Positions 23,501 to 34,748 are shown, counted from the first letter of the stretch. The stretch is DNA of 64,000 nt from Acinetobacter sp. Ver3 (GCF_000632455.1 NZ_JFYL01000004.1:35490-99489); one strand, 5' to 3'. Notes: generated from the letters alone by a model not told the origin. Translations and numbers: made by a program.

Positions 23501-26167
23501 ATGATCAATACGTCTCCATTAGCAAACTATGTTTCGAGTAATCACGACATCAAGGCAATTAATCAATGGCGCTCAGATGTTGAAAATCAATTACAACATG
23601 AGTTTGAAAATGGTAAGGCGATACGTGAGATCATCCTCACTCGATCTAACCTGATTGATGAGGCACTTAAATTCCTTTGGCAACATGCTGAGTTAGATCA
23701 AACCGATCTGGGCTTGTTTGCTGTAGGAGGTTATGGTCGTCGTGAAATGATGCCCTACTCTGATGTCGACATTCTGATCCTTTCAGAAGATGACCTTACA
23801 CAAGAACAAGAAAATGCCATTACCATTTTTATTTCCTCTCTATGGGATGTTGGCAATTTTAAACCTGGTGTAAGTGTAAGAACCATTCAGCAGTGCTTTG
23901 AACAGGCCATGAATGACTTAACGGTAGCAACATCTCTCATTGAGTCTCGTTTAATTATTGGCAATGAACACTTAGCGAAATGGCCTCGTCGTGTTGTTTC
24001 ACAAACTTGGACGGATAAAACTTTCTTTGATGCCAAGATGGAAGAACAAGCCAAACGCTACGCTCAACACAACAATACTGAAAGTAATCTAGAACCTGAT
24101 ATCAAAAATGCACCGGGCGGCATTCGAGACATTAACCAAATTGGTTGGATTGCAAAACGGCATTTCCGAGTAAATCGTATATACGATCTTGTACATTTAG
24201 GTTTCATTTCTGAGTTTGAACTTGGGGTGCTCGAAGATGCTGAGAATTTTCTCTGGGAAATTCGTCATCATTTACACCGCTTAACTAAGCGTGATGAAAA
24301 CCGACTATTGTTTGATTACCAACGCGATATCGCAGCAAAATTTGGTTACCACAAAGTCGAAGGTGAACATATCAATTATCCAATTGAACAGTTCATGAAA
24401 CGCTACTATCGAGCAGCCCAGCAGGTTTCAACCCTGAATGAAATGCTACTCGCCTATTTTAATGAGTCTGTCATCACGCCTCGTTTACCCAACTATGAGC
24501 GTAAAATTGAGGAAGTGAATGAAAACTTCAAATTGGTGGATGGTAAACTCGCAGTTCAACACCATAAAATTTTTGCAGAGAAGCCTACAGCCATCCTTGA
24601 GATTTTCTATATCCTAGCAAATCGCCCTGATATTGATGGTATTCGAGCTCGTACACTTCGATTGCTTACTTTAGCTGCAAAACGCATTGATCAAGCGTAT
24701 CGAGATAATCCAGTTAATCAAGCCTTGTTTATGGCGATCATCCGATCACCGAATAACTTATATGAAACATTGCTTGCGATGAAACGTTATGGTGTACTCG
24801 GCAACTATATTCCTGCATTTGGGCAAATCATGGGCCTTATGCAATACGATTTATTCCATATCTATACTGTAGATGCACATACACTCCTACTCTTACGTAA
24901 TTTAAATCGTTTTAAAGCGCCAGAATTTGCTAAAGATTTTCCTGTCGTAAGTTCCGTATTCCAGCGTCTGGTGCGCCGAGACATCGTATTCCTCGCTGCT
25001 TTGTTCCATGATATCGCCAAAGGTCGTGGTGGAGACCATAGTGAATTGGGCGCGGTTGATGCCATTGAGTTCTGTAGCAAGCACGGTTTTACTGAGCGTG
25101 AGTGTAATCTTGTTGCGTGGTTAATCCAAAATCATCTATTGATGTCGATGACTGCGCAGAAAAAAGATATTTCTGATCCAGATATTGTAAAAGATTTTGC
25201 CGAGAAGCTCGGTGATATGGAACACTTAGACTATCTGTATACGCTTACAGTGGCTGACATTAACGCAACCAATCCTAAGCTTTGGAACACATGGCGCGCA
25301 TCGCTCATGCGTCAGTTATATACCAATGCTCGTGACGTTATTCGTAGTGGTTTGGGTCGTCCTGTCGATTACCAAATGCTGATCGAAGATACCAAATTTG
25401 CAGCAAGTGAATTACTTGTCAATGATTATGCTTTAGAAGCTGTTGAAAAAGTTTGGCAAGAACTTGGTGACGAATACTTCCTCAAAGAAACTGCAGATGA
25501 AGTCGCATGGCATACACGTGCAATCCTAGATCATGGTGATAATTCAGCACCATTGGTGATGATGCGCGCGCACCGTAAATCAGCGCAAGATGCTGTGCAG
25601 ATTTTTATTTACACTCAAGATCAACCTAATCTTTTTGCCACCACTGTTGCAGTTCTAGATCGTATGAATCTAGATGTACAAGATGCACGCATTATTACAG
25701 CAACTAAATCCTTTAGCTTAGACACCTACGTGGTGCTTGATCGTTTTGGCACATTAGTGACAGATCCAGAACGTGAAAATACGGTAAAAGAATCATTGGT
25801 GCACGCATTAACAGATTCACAAAATTATCCAGGTTTAATGCAACGCCGTATTCCACGCCAACTTCGTCATTTTGATATCGAAAACACAATTGATATTACG
25901 TTGAACGAGGCGCTACAGCAAAATATGGTCGAGATCTCTACCCTCGATCAGCCTGGATTACTTGCCCGTATCGGTGGCTTATTTATGATGCAAGGTCTCG
26001 ATATCCATTCCGCGAAAATCGCCACCTTGGGTGAGCGCGCAGAAGATATTTTCTTTGTAACCAAAAAGAATGGCGAACCTATGAATTTAACTGAAGCTCA
26101 GGCTTTTGCTGAACAATTAAAAGCAGCATTAGATGAGGCTTCAAATCAGGTCTGTAATCATCATTAA
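23501..26167 (+). CDS. glnD: Bifunctional PII uridylyltransferase / uridylyl-removing enzyme
   Basis: An 888-aa GlnD, the nitrogen sensor that adds UMP to PII proteins when glutamine is low and removes it when high. The nucleotidyltransferase domain has [16 protein letters not shown] near residue 77 (G-S/R and D-x-D). An HD phosphohydrolase domain has [15 protein letters not shown] near 505. Two ACT domains lie near 700-780 and 810-880 ([19 protein letters not shown]) and bind glutamine. Full length and intact motifs indicate a functional protein. It is 23 nt behind purT and 31 nt ahead of dapC, so partial co-transcription is possible. Confidence 0.95.
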   Translation: MINTSPLANYVSSNHDIKAINQWRSDVENQLQHEFENGKAIREIILTRSNLIDEALKFLWQHAELDQTDLGLFAVGGYGRREMMPYSDVDILILSEDDLTQEQENAITIFISSLWDVGNFKPGVSVRTIQQCFEQAMNDLTVATSLIESRLIIGNEHLAKWPRRVVSQTWTDKTFFDAKMEEQAKRYAQHNNTESNLEPDIKNAPGGIRDINQIGWIAKRHFRVNRIYDLVHLGFISEFELGVLEDAENFLWEIRHHLHRLTKRDENRLLFDYQRDIAAKFGYHKVEGEHINYPIEQFMKRYYRAAQQVSTLNEMLLAYFNESVITPRLPNYERKIEEVNENFKLVDGKLAVQHHKIFAEKPTAILEIFYILANRPDIDGIRARTLRLLTLAAKRIDQAYRDNPVNQALFMAIIRSPNNLYETLLAMKRYGVLGNYIPAFGQIMGLMQYDLFHIYTVDAHTLLLLRNLNRFKAPEFAKDFPVVSSVFQRLVRRDIVFLAALFHDIAKGRGGDHSELGAVDAIEFCSKHGFTERECNLVAWLIQNHLLMSMTAQKKDISDPDIVKDFAEKLGDMEHLDYLYTLTVADINATNPKLWNTWRASLMRQLYTNARDVIRSGLGRPVDYQMLIEDTKFAASELLVNDYALEAVEKVWQELGDEYFLKETADEVAWHTRAILDHGDNSAPLVMMRAHRKSAQDAVQIFIYTQDQPNLFATTVAVLDRMNLDVQDARIITATKSFSLDTYVVLDRFGTLVTDPERENTVKESLVHALTDSQNYPGLMQRRIPRQLRHFDIENTIDITLNEALQQNMVEISTLDQPGLLARIGGLFMMQGLDIHSAKIATLGERAEDIFFVTKKNGEPMNLTEAQAFAEQLKAALDEASNQVCNHH

Positions 26168-26198
26168 AATTTAGATTTAACCCGACGGTAACTGTTTC

Positions 26199-27368
26199 AT
26201 GAACTCTAGTTTAAACCTATTACATCCTTATCCATTTGAAAAGTTGAATAAACTTTTTCAGGATGTAAAACCTGCAAATCTTCCGTTAATTCCATTGTCA
26301 ATTGGTGAGCCAAAACATCCTGCACCTGAATTCGTAAAACAAGCTATTGTCGATAACTTCAATCATCTTTCGACATACCCAAACAGTAAAGGCTTACCAG
26401 AATTACGTGAAAGTATTGCGCAATGGCTCACACGCCGTTTCAAATTAAATGCTATTAGCGCAGAAGATCATATTTTACCTGTGACTGGCACACGTGAAGG
26501 AATTTTCTCATTCGTACAAGCGCTGATCAATCGTGATGAAGCGCCTTATGTAGTTATGCCGAATCCCTTTTATCAAATTTACGAAGGTGCAGCTTTACTC
26601 GCTGGCGCTCAACCCTATTTCATCAACTGTACTGAAGAAAATGGTTACCTTGGCGACTTCGATGCTGTCCCTGCGGAAGTATGGGAGAAGACAGCTTTGC
26701 TCTTTGTCTGCACCCCCGGAAATCCGACAGGTGCTGTGCTTTCAAAAGAACAATTCAAAAAATTAATTGCGCTCTCTGATCAATACAATTTTGTCATCGC
26801 ATCTGATGAATGCTATTCAGAACTATGGTTTGATGAAGCCCCTGTAGGATTACTCGAAGTTTGTGCTGAACTAGGTCGTGATGACTATAAAAACTGTATC
26901 GTATTCCATTCTCTATCTAAACGTTCTAATTTACCAGGTATGCGATCTGGCTTTGTTGCTGGTGATGCTAGTCTATTAAAACCTTATTTAAAATTCCGCA
27001 CTTACCACGGAGCTGCAATGCCAGTACAACATCAATTGGCATCTATTGCTGCATGGAATGATGAAGCACATGTTGAAGAGAACCGTAAACAATATCGTGC
27101 TAAATTTGATTTATTCCAACAAGAATTAGGTGATTTGCTACCACTGAAAAAGCCTGATGCGGGTTTCTATTATTGGTTAAAGGTAGATAATGATGAAACT
27201 TTTGCCAAAATGCTGATGGAAAAAGCACATATCAAAGTCTTACCGGGTCGTTATTTATCTCGTGATACTGAACAAGGAAACCCAGGTGAAAGCCATGTTC
27301 GTCTTGCTCTCGTAGCAGATTTAGACCAATGTAAAGAAGTTGTTAAACGCTTAAAATCAATTCTCTAA
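26199..27368 (+). CDS. dapC: Succinyldiaminopimelate transaminase
   Basis: A 389-aa fold-type I PLP aminotransferase of the DapC group, which makes N-succinyl-diaminopimelate on the lysine and peptidoglycan path. Motifs: SIGEPKHPAPEFV near 35, PNPFYQIYEG near 122, CTPGNPTGAVLS near 172, and SLSKRSNLPGMRSGF with the Schiff-base lysine near 238; the C-terminal GESHVRLALV carries the carboxylate-binding Arg. It follows glnD as in other gammaproteobacteria, where glnD and dap genes are neighbours. Confidence 0.9.
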   Translation: MNSSLNLLHPYPFEKLNKLFQDVKPANLPLIPLSIGEPKHPAPEFVKQAIVDNFNHLSTYPNSKGLPELRESIAQWLTRRFKLNAISAEDHILPVTGTREGIFSFVQALINRDEAPYVVMPNPFYQIYEGAALLAGAQPYFINCTEENGYLGDFDAVPAEVWEKTALLFVCTPGNPTGAVLSKEQFKKLIALSDQYNFVIASDECYSELWFDEAPVGLLEVCAELGRDDYKNCIVFHSLSKRSNLPGMRSGFVAGDASLLKPYLKFRTYHGAAMPVQHQLASIAAWNDEAHVEENRKQYRAKFDLFQQELGDLLPLKKPDAGFYYWLKVDNDETFAKMLMEKAHIKVLPGRYLSRDTEQGNPGESHVRLALVADLDQCKEVVKRLKSIL

Positions 27369-27389
27369 TCGTGCATGATCTTTAATTTT

Positions 27390-27420
27390 AAGCCCTCTTT
27401 TTAGAGGGCTTATTTTTTTG
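27390..27420 (+). terminator. Terminator of dapC
   Basis: AAGCCCTC (27390-27397) pairs with GAGGGCTT (27404-27411), followed by a T-rich run to 27419. Confidence 0.9.
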
Positions 27421-27481
27421 ATTGATGATTCTAGGCATAGTTTGAGCGGAAAATGATATTTTCTAACAAACCTCTCTCTAA

Positions 27482-27502
27482 CTCTCTCCCAAAAGGAGAG
27501 AG
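27482..27502. repeat. Short CT/GA inverted repeat, possibly an interspersed repeat
   Basis: CTCTCTCC (27482-27489) and GGAGAGAG (27495-27502) form an 8-bp stem with a 5-nt loop in the noncoding stretch after dapC. The pyrimidine/purine composition differs from normal terminators and resembles REP-like elements; copy number elsewhere cannot be seen here. Confidence 0.45.
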
Positions 27503-27592
27503 AACTAAAAAGAATGGATTGCCCATGATAATGTTTGGATCACTCTCAAGTGTGAGTTGTAGTATGCCTATGGGATTTAAAAAATTAGTTCT

Positions 27593-28098
27593 TTATGCAT
27601 GATGGTAACTTTTTAATTTACTAGTTATTTTACTTTTTATAGAACCATTTTTATACAAGGCATATATGAGTAAGTGTTCAATGAGTAAATATGCATCATT
27701 CGGATGTGGTGTATCTTTCATGTCATAATTCTTTTCTTCCTTAATAAAGTTTATATATCTTATACATTGAGAACCATAATTTGAGCTTAAGTTACTTATA
27801 AATCCTTAGAACATGCTTTTCCGAGAAAATTTGAATGTTTAGATGCTTTATTTTTATATAAAATATATTCTTCTAATAGTTCCTTCCTTCTTTTTGCTGT
27901 AGTGCTTTTAGTTTCAATTTCGTTCTGTATTAATTCAAGTTTACTTAAATTATAAATATATTCTTTTGCTTCATTTGCAATGACTTCACTAACTTTTTGA
28001 TTTCTCCATTCATTTGAAATACACCATGCAGTAGTAGATGCTATTCCAGCCCCTATTAAAGTAGCAATTGCTCCCCAATGCCAATTACAAGCTTCCAT
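27593..28098 (-). pseudogene. AT-rich island gene encoding a membrane-anchored protein, -1 frameshifted
   Basis: The readable frame (100 aa, stop at 27796) begins with a hydrophobic helix (GAIATLIGAGIASTTAWCI) and continues as a charged helix. Directly after its stop another frame stays open for about 66 codons to 27593, with protein-like text such as KEEKNYDMKDTPHPNDAYL. One extra base in the TTT run (27800-27802 on the minus strand) joins both into a 168-aa protein. AAGGA lies 7 nt before the ATG. I do not recognise the family. It is in an AT-rich stretch unlike its neighbours, suggesting an acquired or decaying gene. Confidence 0.5.
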
Positions 28099-28119
28099 AT
28101 TTTTTTCCTTTCATACCTT

Positions 28120-28279
28120 TTATGCAGCAGCAACGCCATGCCTAATAGCTTTTTCAATTTCTTTATTTGTTAAACCTTTTATACAATCCTTTAGTTCTAT
28201 TATGTTTTTAAGTTTTAGCTTTCTTAGCACCAGGCTTCTTCTCACTCCTTTCTAAACCTTGTTTAAAACTTTCTTGAGT
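28120..28279 (-). pseudogene. Remnant of a small gene upstream of the island gene
   Basis: Two out-of-phase open pieces read SFKQGLERSEKKPGAKKAK and then LKNIIELKDCIKGLTNKE to a stop at 28120. A missing A in an A-run would join them. No start codon precedes the first piece, so the gene looks broken at its 5' end too. Its stop is about 20 nt before the ATG of the neighbouring island gene, so the two probably formed an operon. No function can be assigned. Confidence 0.4.
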
Positions 28280-28346
28280 CTAACAATAATGGTCAGTAGT
28301 TCCCTTTAGAGATAATATAACTTCAACTATTGATACATCATAAAAT

Positions 28347-28374
28347 TAAAAAAAACGCCATGAAAATTCATGGC
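28347..28374 (-). terminator. Terminator of pyrF
   Basis: On the minus strand GCCATGA and TCATGGC (28368-28374 and 28357-28363) form a stem with a 4-nt loop, followed by G and a T-run (A-run 28347-28355 on the plus strand). Confidence 0.85.
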
Positions 28375-28407
28375 ATTTTAAAATACTTAATATCTGTAAT
28401 TGGAAAA

Positions 28408-29088
28408 TTACAAAGTCGCCAGAATGTCTCTTAAAGTCTGATTTGGATTTTCTGATTTAGTAATCGGACGACCAATAACCAAGTGTGTAGAACCATCTAA
28501 CATTGCTTGCTTAGGTGTAACAATACGTTTTTGATCATCCGCTGCAGAACCTTCCGGACGAATTCCCGGAGTGACGAGAGCAAAGTTCTGACCTAAAGTT
28601 TCGCGTAACATTTTTGCTTCTTGCGCAGAACATACAACACCATCCAAGCCACTTTCTTGAGTTAAAGTCGCTAGACGTTTTACATGTTCAAAAGGCTCAA
28701 TATCCAAACCTAGATCACGTAGATCTTCTCGCCCCATTGAAGTTAATACGGTAACTGCAATCAACTGTGTTTGATAGTTACCTGCTTTTAATCTTTCTAC
28801 ACAAGTTTCCATCATTTTTCGTCCACCAGATGCGTGAACATTAACCATCCATACCCCTTGATCTGCAGCAGCGCAAACGGCTTGTGCTGTAGTATTTGGA
28901 ATATCATGAAATTTTAAATCTAAAAATACTTCAAAACCCTGATCATGCAATGCTTTTACAACAGTCGGACCTTCATGTGTAAAAAGTTCCTTACCGACTT
29001 TTACACGACAAAGTTTAGGATCCAAATTTTCAGCCATTTTCAATGCGTCGTATTGGCTTTTTGCATCTAAAGCAACAATGATACTCAA
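28408..29088 (-). CDS. pyrF: Orotidine 5'-phosphate decarboxylase
   Basis: A 226-aa TIM-barrel enzyme converting OMP to UMP, the last step of pyrimidine synthesis. The catalytic D-x-K-x-x-D segment is [21 protein letters not shown] and LVIGRPIT form the phosphate site. The TTG at 29088 was chosen because it gives the family start SIIVALDAK with a GGA about 10 nt upstream; an ATG 18 nt upstream has no ribosome-binding site. It is the last gene of the rpsA-ihfB-lapA-pyrF cluster, but a terminator at 29195 separates it from lapA. Confidence 0.9.
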   Translation of the reverse strand: MSIIVALDAKSQYDALKMAENLDPKLCRVKVGKELFTHEGPTVVKALHDQGFEVFLDLKFHDIPNTTAQAVCAAADQGVWMVNVHASGGRKMMETCVERLKAGNYQTQLIAVTVLTSMGREDLRDLGLDIEPFEHVKRLATLTQESGLDGVVCSAQEAKMLRETLGQNFALVTPGIRPEGSAADDQKRIVTPKQAMLDGSTHLVIGRPITKSENPNQTLRDILATL

Positions 29089-29194
29089 GGTTGTTCTTCC
29101 GTCCATCTAAAGTTGCGTCATTATAAAGATGTTCAACTTAAGCTGCAAAATTAACTTTAAAAAACTCAGCTTAAAATTCAACAGTTTATTTTCA

Positions 29195-29228
29195 ATAAAA
29201 AAAACCTCTAAAATAAATTTTAGAGGTT
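29195..29228 (-). terminator. Terminator between lapA and pyrF
   Basis: AACCTCTAAAAT (29203-29214) and ATTTTAGAGGTT (29217-29228) form a long AT-rich stem; the A-run at 29196-29204 is a T-run on the minus strand. Confidence 0.8.
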
Positions 29229-29245
29229 TTTTAAATATTTATAAA

Positions 29246-29611
29246 TTACAGCGGATTTGAGTTACGCGGATCTGAATGCACATCTAGTACTGTCTTTTCA
29301 TGACGTACATTTGCAGCAGCTTCAGCAGCAGCTAACTGAGCATTTTGGATTTGTTCTTTACGAAGATATTCAATATCTTTGCGAAGACGCTTAATTTCCC
29401 AACTATTTTGGAATACACGGAAAACTTGAACTCCGAGTAATAATCCAACGATGATCCCAAGTGCCAAAGTCAACAAAAGCAATAAACCTAATCTCATTGC
29501 CGGTACTTGAGTGAAGAGAAGATCAACAGTCAGTTCTGTACCATTTTGCAGAACCAATGCCAATGCATATCCGAAGATTACAACTAACAGTGCAACTAAT
29601 ACGTAACGCAT
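29246..29611 (-). CDS. lapA: LapA-domain membrane protein
   Basis: A 121-aa protein with two transmembrane helices (about 3-22 and 42-66) followed by a charged helical tail, the LapA (DUF1049) layout. In E. coli LapA works with LapB to control LpxC stability and LPS assembly; no lapB is next to it here. The ATG at 29611 has AGGGGTGG upstream. It sits directly behind ihfB, as in other gammaproteobacteria, and is probably co-transcribed with it. Confidence 0.8.
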   Translation of the reverse strand: MRYVLVALLVVIFGYALALVLQNGTELTVDLLFTQVPAMRLGLLLLLTLALGIIVGLLLGVQVFRVFQNSWEIKRLRKDIEYLRKEQIQNAQLAAAEAAANVRHEKTVLDVHSDPRNSNPL

Positions 29612-29631
29612 AACCACCCCTGAGTAATTTA

Positions 29632-29937
29632 TTATTTTCCTGCTGATTCGTTTACAGCATCTCTTAGTGCTTTACCTGGTTTGAAATGAGGTACAGCTTT
29701 AGCAGCCACTTCAACTGACTTACCTGTTTTAGGATTACGTCCAACTCGCGGTTCGCGATGATGTAAAGCAAAACTTCCAAACCCACGAATTTCAATACGA
29801 TTATCAGCTGATAATGACTCAATCATTTGATCGATCATAATTTTAACAGCTTCTTCGACCAATGGCTCAGCCAAATGAGGGTTTTTGATAGAAATACGTT
29901 CTATTAAGTCAGACTTATTAAGTGCTTCAGTAGTCAT
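29632..29937 (-). CDS. ihfB: Integration host factor subunit beta
   Basis: A 101-aa HU/IHF-family protein. [21 protein letters not shown] contains the beta-arm with the intercalating proline, and the start [10 protein letters not shown] is typical of IHF-beta. With IhfA it bends DNA sharply at specific sites and helps recombination, replication and transcription. Normal length. It follows rpsA, with a hairpin at 30001-30038 in between that may adjust its level against rpsA. Confidence 0.95.
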   Translation of the reverse strand: MTTEALNKSDLIERISIKNPHLAEPLVEEAVKIMIDQMIESLSADNRIEIRGFGSFALHHREPRVGRNPKTGKSVEVAAKAVPHFKPGKALRDAVNESAGK

Positions 29938-30000
29938 CTGCGACCTCTTTAATTATCAAGCTACTCTGTGCATAGCGAGATAATAACCTGTTTAAATACA

Positions 30001-30038
30001 AAACGGTAGCGCAGTAAGTCAATACTACGCTACCGTTT
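30001..30038 (-). terminator. Hairpin between rpsA and ihfB, probable partial terminator
   Basis: AAACGGTAGCG (30001-30011) and CGCTACCGTTT (30028-30038) form an 11-bp perfect stem with a 16-nt loop. On the minus strand it is followed by a broken T-tract (TTTTGTATTT), so termination may be partial. Confidence 0.7.
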
Positions 30039-30099
30039 ACAGTATTTGTGTAAAAAGTATTAGTTAAATTACATTAACAATACATTGAACACGAAAGAC

Positions 30100-31776
30100 T
30101 TAGTGGTTCATTTGAGCTTTGATCAAATCACCAATTGTCTTAGGACCGTTGTCTTGACCTGCAGAAGCAGTTTTCAAGTTAGCAACAGCTTCTTTCTCTT
30201 CAGCTTCGTCTTTCGCTTTGATAGACAAGTTGATTGCGCGTGATTTGCGATCAACATTGATGATCTTAGCTTCAACTTCTTGACCAACTTCTAAGAATTT
30301 AGTTGCATCTTCAACGCGGTCACGGTTGATTTCTGAAGCTTTAAGAGAAGCTTCAACTTCGTCAGCCAACTTAATTGTTGCGCCACGAGCATCAACTGCA
30401 ACTACAGTACCTTTAACAAGAGCACCACGTTCGTTAGCAGCTAAGAAATCGTTGAACGGATCGCTGTTCATTTGCTTGATACCAAGGCTGATACGGTTGC
30501 CTTCAGCGTCTACAGAAAGGATAACCGCTTCAACAGTGTCACCTTTCTTGTAACGACGAATCGCTTCTTCGCCTTGTTCATTCCAAGAAATGTCAGATAA
30601 GTGAACTAGACCATCGATACCGCCTGGTAAACCGATGAAGATACCGAAGTCAGTGATAGACTTGATTGTACCTGAAACTTTTTCACCTTTGTCGTGAGCC
30701 TTAGCAAACTCTTCCCATGGGTTAGCACGAGTTTGTTTGATACCAAGAGAAATACGACGACGCTCTTCATCAACTTCAAGAACCATAACATCAACTTCAT
30801 CACCAATCTGAACAACTTTAGATGGGTGGATGTTTTTGTTTGTGTGGTCCATTTCTGAAACGTGTACTAAGCCTTCAACGCCTTCAGCGATTTCAGCGAA
30901 GCAACCGTAATCAGTTAAGTTAGTTACACGCGCTTTAACGATAGAACCTTTAGGGTAACGGTTCATGATCGCTAACCATGGATCTTCACCAAGTTGTTTA
31001 AGACCTAATGATACACGGTTACGCTCTTTGTCAAATTTAAGTACTTTAACAGTAACTTCTTGACCAACTTCAACAACTTCTGATGGATGCTTGATACGTT
31101 TCCAAGCCATGTCTGTGATGTGAAGAAGACCATCAATACCGCCAAGGTCAACGAAAGCACCGTAGTCAGTAAGGTTTTTGATTGTACCAGTAACTGTTTG
31201 ACCTTCTTCAAGTTGAGAAAGAAGAGCTTCACGGTCAGCTGAAGATTCAGCTTCCATAACTGCACGACGTGATACAACAACGTTGTTACGTTTAGCGTCA
31301 AGTTTGATAACTTTGAATTCTAACTCTTTACCTTCAAGGTGAGTCGTGTCACGGATAGGACGAGTGTCTACCAAAGAACCTGGTAAGAACGCACGTACTG
31401 GACCGATGTCAACAGTGAAACCGCCTTTAACCTTACCAGAGATAACACCAGTAACGATCTCGCCGTCTTCAAAGATTTTTTCAAGTTTAGTCCAAGTTTC
31501 AGCACGTTTAGCTTTTTCACGTGATAAAACTGTTTGACCCATACCGTTGTCAAGCGCTTCAACAACTACGTCAACTGTGTCACCAACGTTAACTTCAAGT
31601 TCACGTTGTTCGTTTAAGAATTCAGAGCGAGCTACTACGCCTTCAGATTTAAGGCCAGTATCTACAGTTACCCAGTCAGAATCGATGCTAACAACGATAC
31701 CTTGGATGACTGCACCCTTTTCAACGTTGAGGTTTAATTCGCTTGCTTCAAAGAGGGCTGCAAAAGATTCGGTCAT
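30100..31776 (-). CDS. rpsA: 30S ribosomal protein S1
   Basis: A 558-aa protein of standard length with six S1 (OB-fold) repeats, visible as recurring [17 protein letters not shown] and [19 protein letters not shown] segments. The first two bind the ribosome and the last four bind mRNA, allowing initiation on structured leaders. Codon use is strongly biased, as for a highly expressed gene. It stands downstream of cmk, the usual cmk-rpsA-ihfB order, with about 116 nt between that probably carries its own promoter. Confidence 0.98.
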   Translation of the reverse strand: MTESFAALFEASELNLNVEKGAVIQGIVVSIDSDWVTVDTGLKSEGVVARSEFLNEQRELEVNVGDTVDVVVEALDNGMGQTVLSREKAKRAETWTKLEKIFEDGEIVTGVISGKVKGGFTVDIGPVRAFLPGSLVDTRPIRDTTHLEGKELEFKVIKLDAKRNNVVVSRRAVMEAESSADREALLSQLEEGQTVTGTIKNLTDYGAFVDLGGIDGLLHITDMAWKRIKHPSEVVEVGQEVTVKVLKFDKERNRVSLGLKQLGEDPWLAIMNRYPKGSIVKARVTNLTDYGCFAEIAEGVEGLVHVSEMDHTNKNIHPSKVVQIGDEVDVMVLEVDEERRRISLGIKQTRANPWEEFAKAHDKGEKVSGTIKSITDFGIFIGLPGGIDGLVHLSDISWNEQGEEAIRRYKKGDTVEAVILSVDAEGNRISLGIKQMNSDPFNDFLAANERGALVKGTVVAVDARGATIKLADEVEASLKASEINRDRVEDATKFLEVGQEVEAKIINVDRKSRAINLSIKAKDEAEEKEAVANLKTASAGQDNGPKTIGDLIKAQMNH

Positions 31777-31892
31777 GATATACCTAGAAAAGTCAGCGGT
31801 CTTGGATCAGACAAGGCCGGTTTAGTTAAGTATCGACATAGTCCATATAGAACTGATCAAGCTATGCTTCCACTAATATTCATTAATTTATC

Positions 31893-32573
31893 TTATTGCG
31901 CATCAATATATGCGGTCATCAGGTTAAATACAGCGTCAATGTCCAGATCTGAACTATCGATAATGTAAGCCCCTTCAGCCGGCTTAAGCGGCGCAACGGT
32001 TCTTTCCATATCACGCTTATCACGTGCTTGGATATTAGATAAAATGTCGCTTATTTTAACATTTTGCCCCATGGCCTGCAACTGCTTTACACGTCGCTCA
32101 GCACGCGACTCAGCAGAAGCCGTCAAATATATTTTTGCTTGGGCTTCTGGGAAGATTGAAGTCGCCATATCACGGCCATCGGCAACAAGACCTGGTGCTT
32201 GAGCAAATGCACGTTGTCTTTCGAATAATGCCTGTCTTAATTCAGGTACAACTGCAACCTTGGATGCAAACTCACCGACTTTTTCAGTGCGAATTTCATC
32301 CGTTACATCATGCCCGTTAAGTAAAATTTTTGTTTTTAAATGATCACTAACAAATTGAATATCGAGATGAGTCGCTATTTCTACGCATTTAACCAACACA
32401 TCTGGATTGTGAATTGAATCAATTAAATTCAGCTGATGTAATGACAATCCCAACAAACGATACAAAGCGCCAGAATCTAGTAAATGAAACTGGTAATGCT
32501 GTGCCAATTTTGCTGCCAAAGTTCCTTTACCTGAACCGCTTGGTCCATCGATCGTGATAATTTGAATTGTCAT
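31893..32573 (-). CDS. cmk: Cytidylate kinase
   Basis: A 226-aa NMP kinase that phosphorylates CMP and dCMP. The P-loop is [23 protein letters not shown] holds the CMP-binding Arg and Asp; ERRVKQLQ and [14 protein letters not shown] form the lid. Length matches the family (about 225). It is the first gene of the cmk-rpsA-ihfB block. Confidence 0.95.
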   Translation of the reverse strand: MTIQIITIDGPSGSGKGTLAAKLAQHYQFHLLDSGALYRLLGLSLHQLNLIDSIHNPDVLVKCVEIATHLDIQFVSDHLKTKILLNGHDVTDEIRTEKVGEFASKVAVVPELRQALFERQRAFAQAPGLVADGRDMATSIFPEAQAKIYLTASAESRAERRVKQLQAMGQNVKISDILSNIQARDKRDMERTVAPLKPAEGAYIIDSSDLDIDAVFNLMTAYIDAQ

Positions 32574-32591
32574 TACTTTACCAACTTCGCC

Positions 32592-33023
32592 TTAGAGGCG
32601 TTTTGCTAATTTCTTAAAGCCAAGTGTAATAGCAAGTTTGAGTTGTGCAAGAATTAATTTGCTCACAAACGGTGCTCTTGCCTGTAATTCGATCGTGTAT
32701 GTGACTAAAGTTTTAGCTGTTGAAAGCTCTTTAAATTCAATAATTCCAAGATGATGTTTGATTAATGGATTCTTGATAATTTTGTATTCAATACGCTTAT
32801 TTGGCTCTAGTACAGTAATTTCTTCTTGAATTGGCTTTATTGGGCCTAATCCCATTTTTCGTACTGATCCAATCCCATCAGGACGAATCGGATCAGCTGC
32901 ATCTTTAATGCGTACAACCTGAATCGGTGCAAATACATCATTATAAGTCGCATGTTTTGACAAAACTTCAAATACACGATCTATAGGCTGGTTAAATTCT
33001 TGTTTAACTTGGATTGAATTCAT
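32592..33023 (-). CDS. SRPBCC family (polyketide cyclase/START-like) protein
   Basis: A 143-aa protein with the helix-grip layout of the SRPBCC family: an N-terminal strand IQVKQEFNQPIDRVFEVLS, several strands, and a long C-terminal helix. Such proteins bind hydrophobic ligands in a cavity. GGAA lies 6 nt before the ATG. It is 19 nt upstream of cmk on the same strand. Ligand and role are unknown. Confidence 0.75.
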   Translation of the reverse strand: MNSIQVKQEFNQPIDRVFEVLSKHATYNDVFAPIQVVRIKDAADPIRPDGIGSVRKMGLGPIKPIQEEITVLEPNKRIEYKIIKNPLIKHHLGIIEFKELSTAKTLVTYTIELQARAPFVSKLILAQLKLAITLGFKKLAKRL

Positions 33024-33099
33024 TTTTTATTCCTTTTCATTGATTCCGCTTCATACTGACAATACATTATGTCAATTTTTCCACAATCAACAATAGCAA

Positions 33100-33624
33100 T
33101 CATTCCTGATTATTTTCTATTTTTTGTCGTACACGCTGTTGTTTTTTTTGTTCACGTCTGAATTTAAAAAATTCTGAAAGCTGATGAGCACACGCTGATT
33201 GCATGCACCCCCCTTCAAATTCAAATATATGGTTGTAATAACCTTGATTATTCAATAACTGTCGCGCACTGACCAGCGAACCCGCTTTCGGCTCTAAAGT
33301 ACCAAATACAACACGATGAACTCGAGCATGAATTAAAGCCCCCACACACATTGTGCATGGCTCAAGGGTTACATAAAGAGTTGCATCTTCTGGTAGACGA
33401 TAGTTCTGAATTTGATTACATGCTTGGCGAAGCGCGACCACTTCAGCATGAGCAGTTGGGTCATGACTCAAGATCGGTTGATTATATCCCTCACCAATCA
33501 CTTTTCCCTGACTCACAATGACAGCTCCAACAGGGATTTCTCCCAATTGAGCTGCGAATGCAGCCTGCTCATAGGCACGCTGCATCCATTTTAGATCTTC
33601 AGTATCAAATTGGATTTCAGTCAA
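33100..33624 (-). CDS. tadA: tRNA-specific adenosine deaminase
   Basis: A 174-aa zinc deaminase that converts A34 to inosine in tRNA-Arg(ACG). The active site is HAEVVAL (zinc His and proton-shuttle Glu) and PCTMCVGA (two zinc cysteines). The first 10 residues come from a TTG start at 33624; an ATG at 33585 is possible but would drop part of the first helix conserved in TadA. It directly follows the enoyl-CoA hydratase-family gene (2 nt gap). Confidence 0.9.
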   Translation of the reverse strand: MTEIQFDTEDLKWMQRAYEQAAFAAQLGEIPVGAVIVSQGKVIGEGYNQPILSHDPTAHAEVVALRQACNQIQNYRLPEDATLYVTLEPCTMCVGALIHARVHRVVFGTLEPKAGSLVSARQLLNNQGYYNHIFEFEGGCMQSACAHQLSEFFKFRREQKKQQRVRQKIENNQE

Positions 33625-33626
33625 AA

Positions 33627-34748
33627 TTAGATAATACCGTACTGTTTTAACAAGTTATTCCAGCTCTCGATATTTGTAACTGGTGGGTGCGCACCTAAAA
33701 TTCCTTTTAAGGACATAGACTTTGCAGGTGTCCATTCAGGAGATAAATCTTTATCCACTAAACGCGCACGCACGCCCTCAACAAAATCAGGATGTCTAAT
33801 TTTCCAATCAGAAATTTGAGTTTCAAGTTCAAATACTTCTTGCCAAGGATGAACTTGACGCCCCCATTGCCATAACAACCAAGTAATCGCAGCCGTACTC
33901 GGTGAGCCTTTTGCAAGATTCTCACTAGCTTGTCTTAGCCAATCACTTCGTGCATCACTTAAACCGATGATTGCTTCGTAGTCATTTTCAAAGTTTGCAC
34001 CACGACAGACACTGTGAATCACATCTAACGAGATTTGCAGTGGCCCTGGAGAAACTGGTCGATGCAAACTATTTAAAGTGTCATCTAATGCCCTAAAATC
34101 GCCAGCAGGATAATGATCCCAATCGATATTGATCAACTTTTGTAAAACAACATCACGCTGAGCATCACAAATATGAGTCGCCCAACCGATACCATAAGCT
34201 CCTGCCGCAGTCATGATCGATCCAGTTAAACCTGTAAATAGACCAATTGGACCACGATCTGCCAAGAAACGACTAGCACCAACATCTGGATATAAACCAA
34301 TATTCACTTCTGGCATTGCAAGACGCGAATAAGGTGTAACCAGTCTGAATGGTGCAGCCATAAATAAACCAAGCCCACCACCCATCACATAACCTTCACC
34401 CCAAACAACAATCGGCTTAGCGTAGTCATGCAACAAAAGATCTAGCGCGTATTCTTGTTCAAAAAATTTATTTGCCGCATCAACCTCATTATTGATGACC
34501 AACTGACGGAGTTTGCGTACATCCCCACCGGCACAAAAAGCTTTAGGGGTTGTTGAATCAAACCAGATCGCTTTAACCGCATCATCATGATGAAACTTTT
34601 CAAAAACAGCCAATAAAGCCGTCACAATAGATTCATCAAGTGCATGTAAAGATTTTGGACGATTTAATCGAACCACTCTCCATCCATTCTGTGCTTCTTC
34701 AACAATTAAGTCAGGATGATATTGATTCGTCTCAGGAGATATTGTCAT
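33627..34748 (-). CDS. Enoyl-CoA hydratase/isomerase family protein, probable 3-hydroxyisobutyryl-CoA hydrolase
   Basis: A 373-aa crotonase-fold protein; [29 protein letters not shown] (first oxyanion loop), [15 protein letters not shown] (second oxyanion loop) and [19 protein letters not shown] place it with HIBYL-CoA hydrolases of valine breakdown, which are longer (about 350-380) than simple hydratases. The start ATG at 34748 overlaps the ung stop (ATGA), so translation is coupled. No other valine-pathway genes are near; related enoyl-CoA hydrolases are an alternative. Confidence 0.75.
   Translation of the reverse strand: MTISPETNQYHPDLIVEEAQNGWRVVRLNRPKSLHALDESIVTALLAVFEKFHHDDAVKAIWFDSTTPKAFCAGGDVRKLRQLVINNEVDAANKFFEQEYALDLLLHDYAKPIVVWGEGYVMGGGLGLFMAAPFRLVTPYSRLAMPEVNIGLYPDVGASRFLADRGPIGLFTGLTGSIMTAAGAYGIGWATHICDAQRDVVLQKLINIDWDHYPAGDFRALDDTLNSLHRPVSPGPLQISLDVIHSVCRGANFENDYEAIIGLSDARSDWLRQASENLAKGSPSTAAITWLLWQWGRQVHPWQEVFELETQISDWKIRHPDFVEGVRARLVDKDLSPEWTPAKSMSLKGILGAHPPVTNIESWNNLLKQYGII

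Noticed and set aside
30326..31825. Several ORFs opposite rpsA
   Set aside because: They are antisense to a highly biased S1 gene. Codon bias of rpsA keeps the opposite frames open; no start signals.
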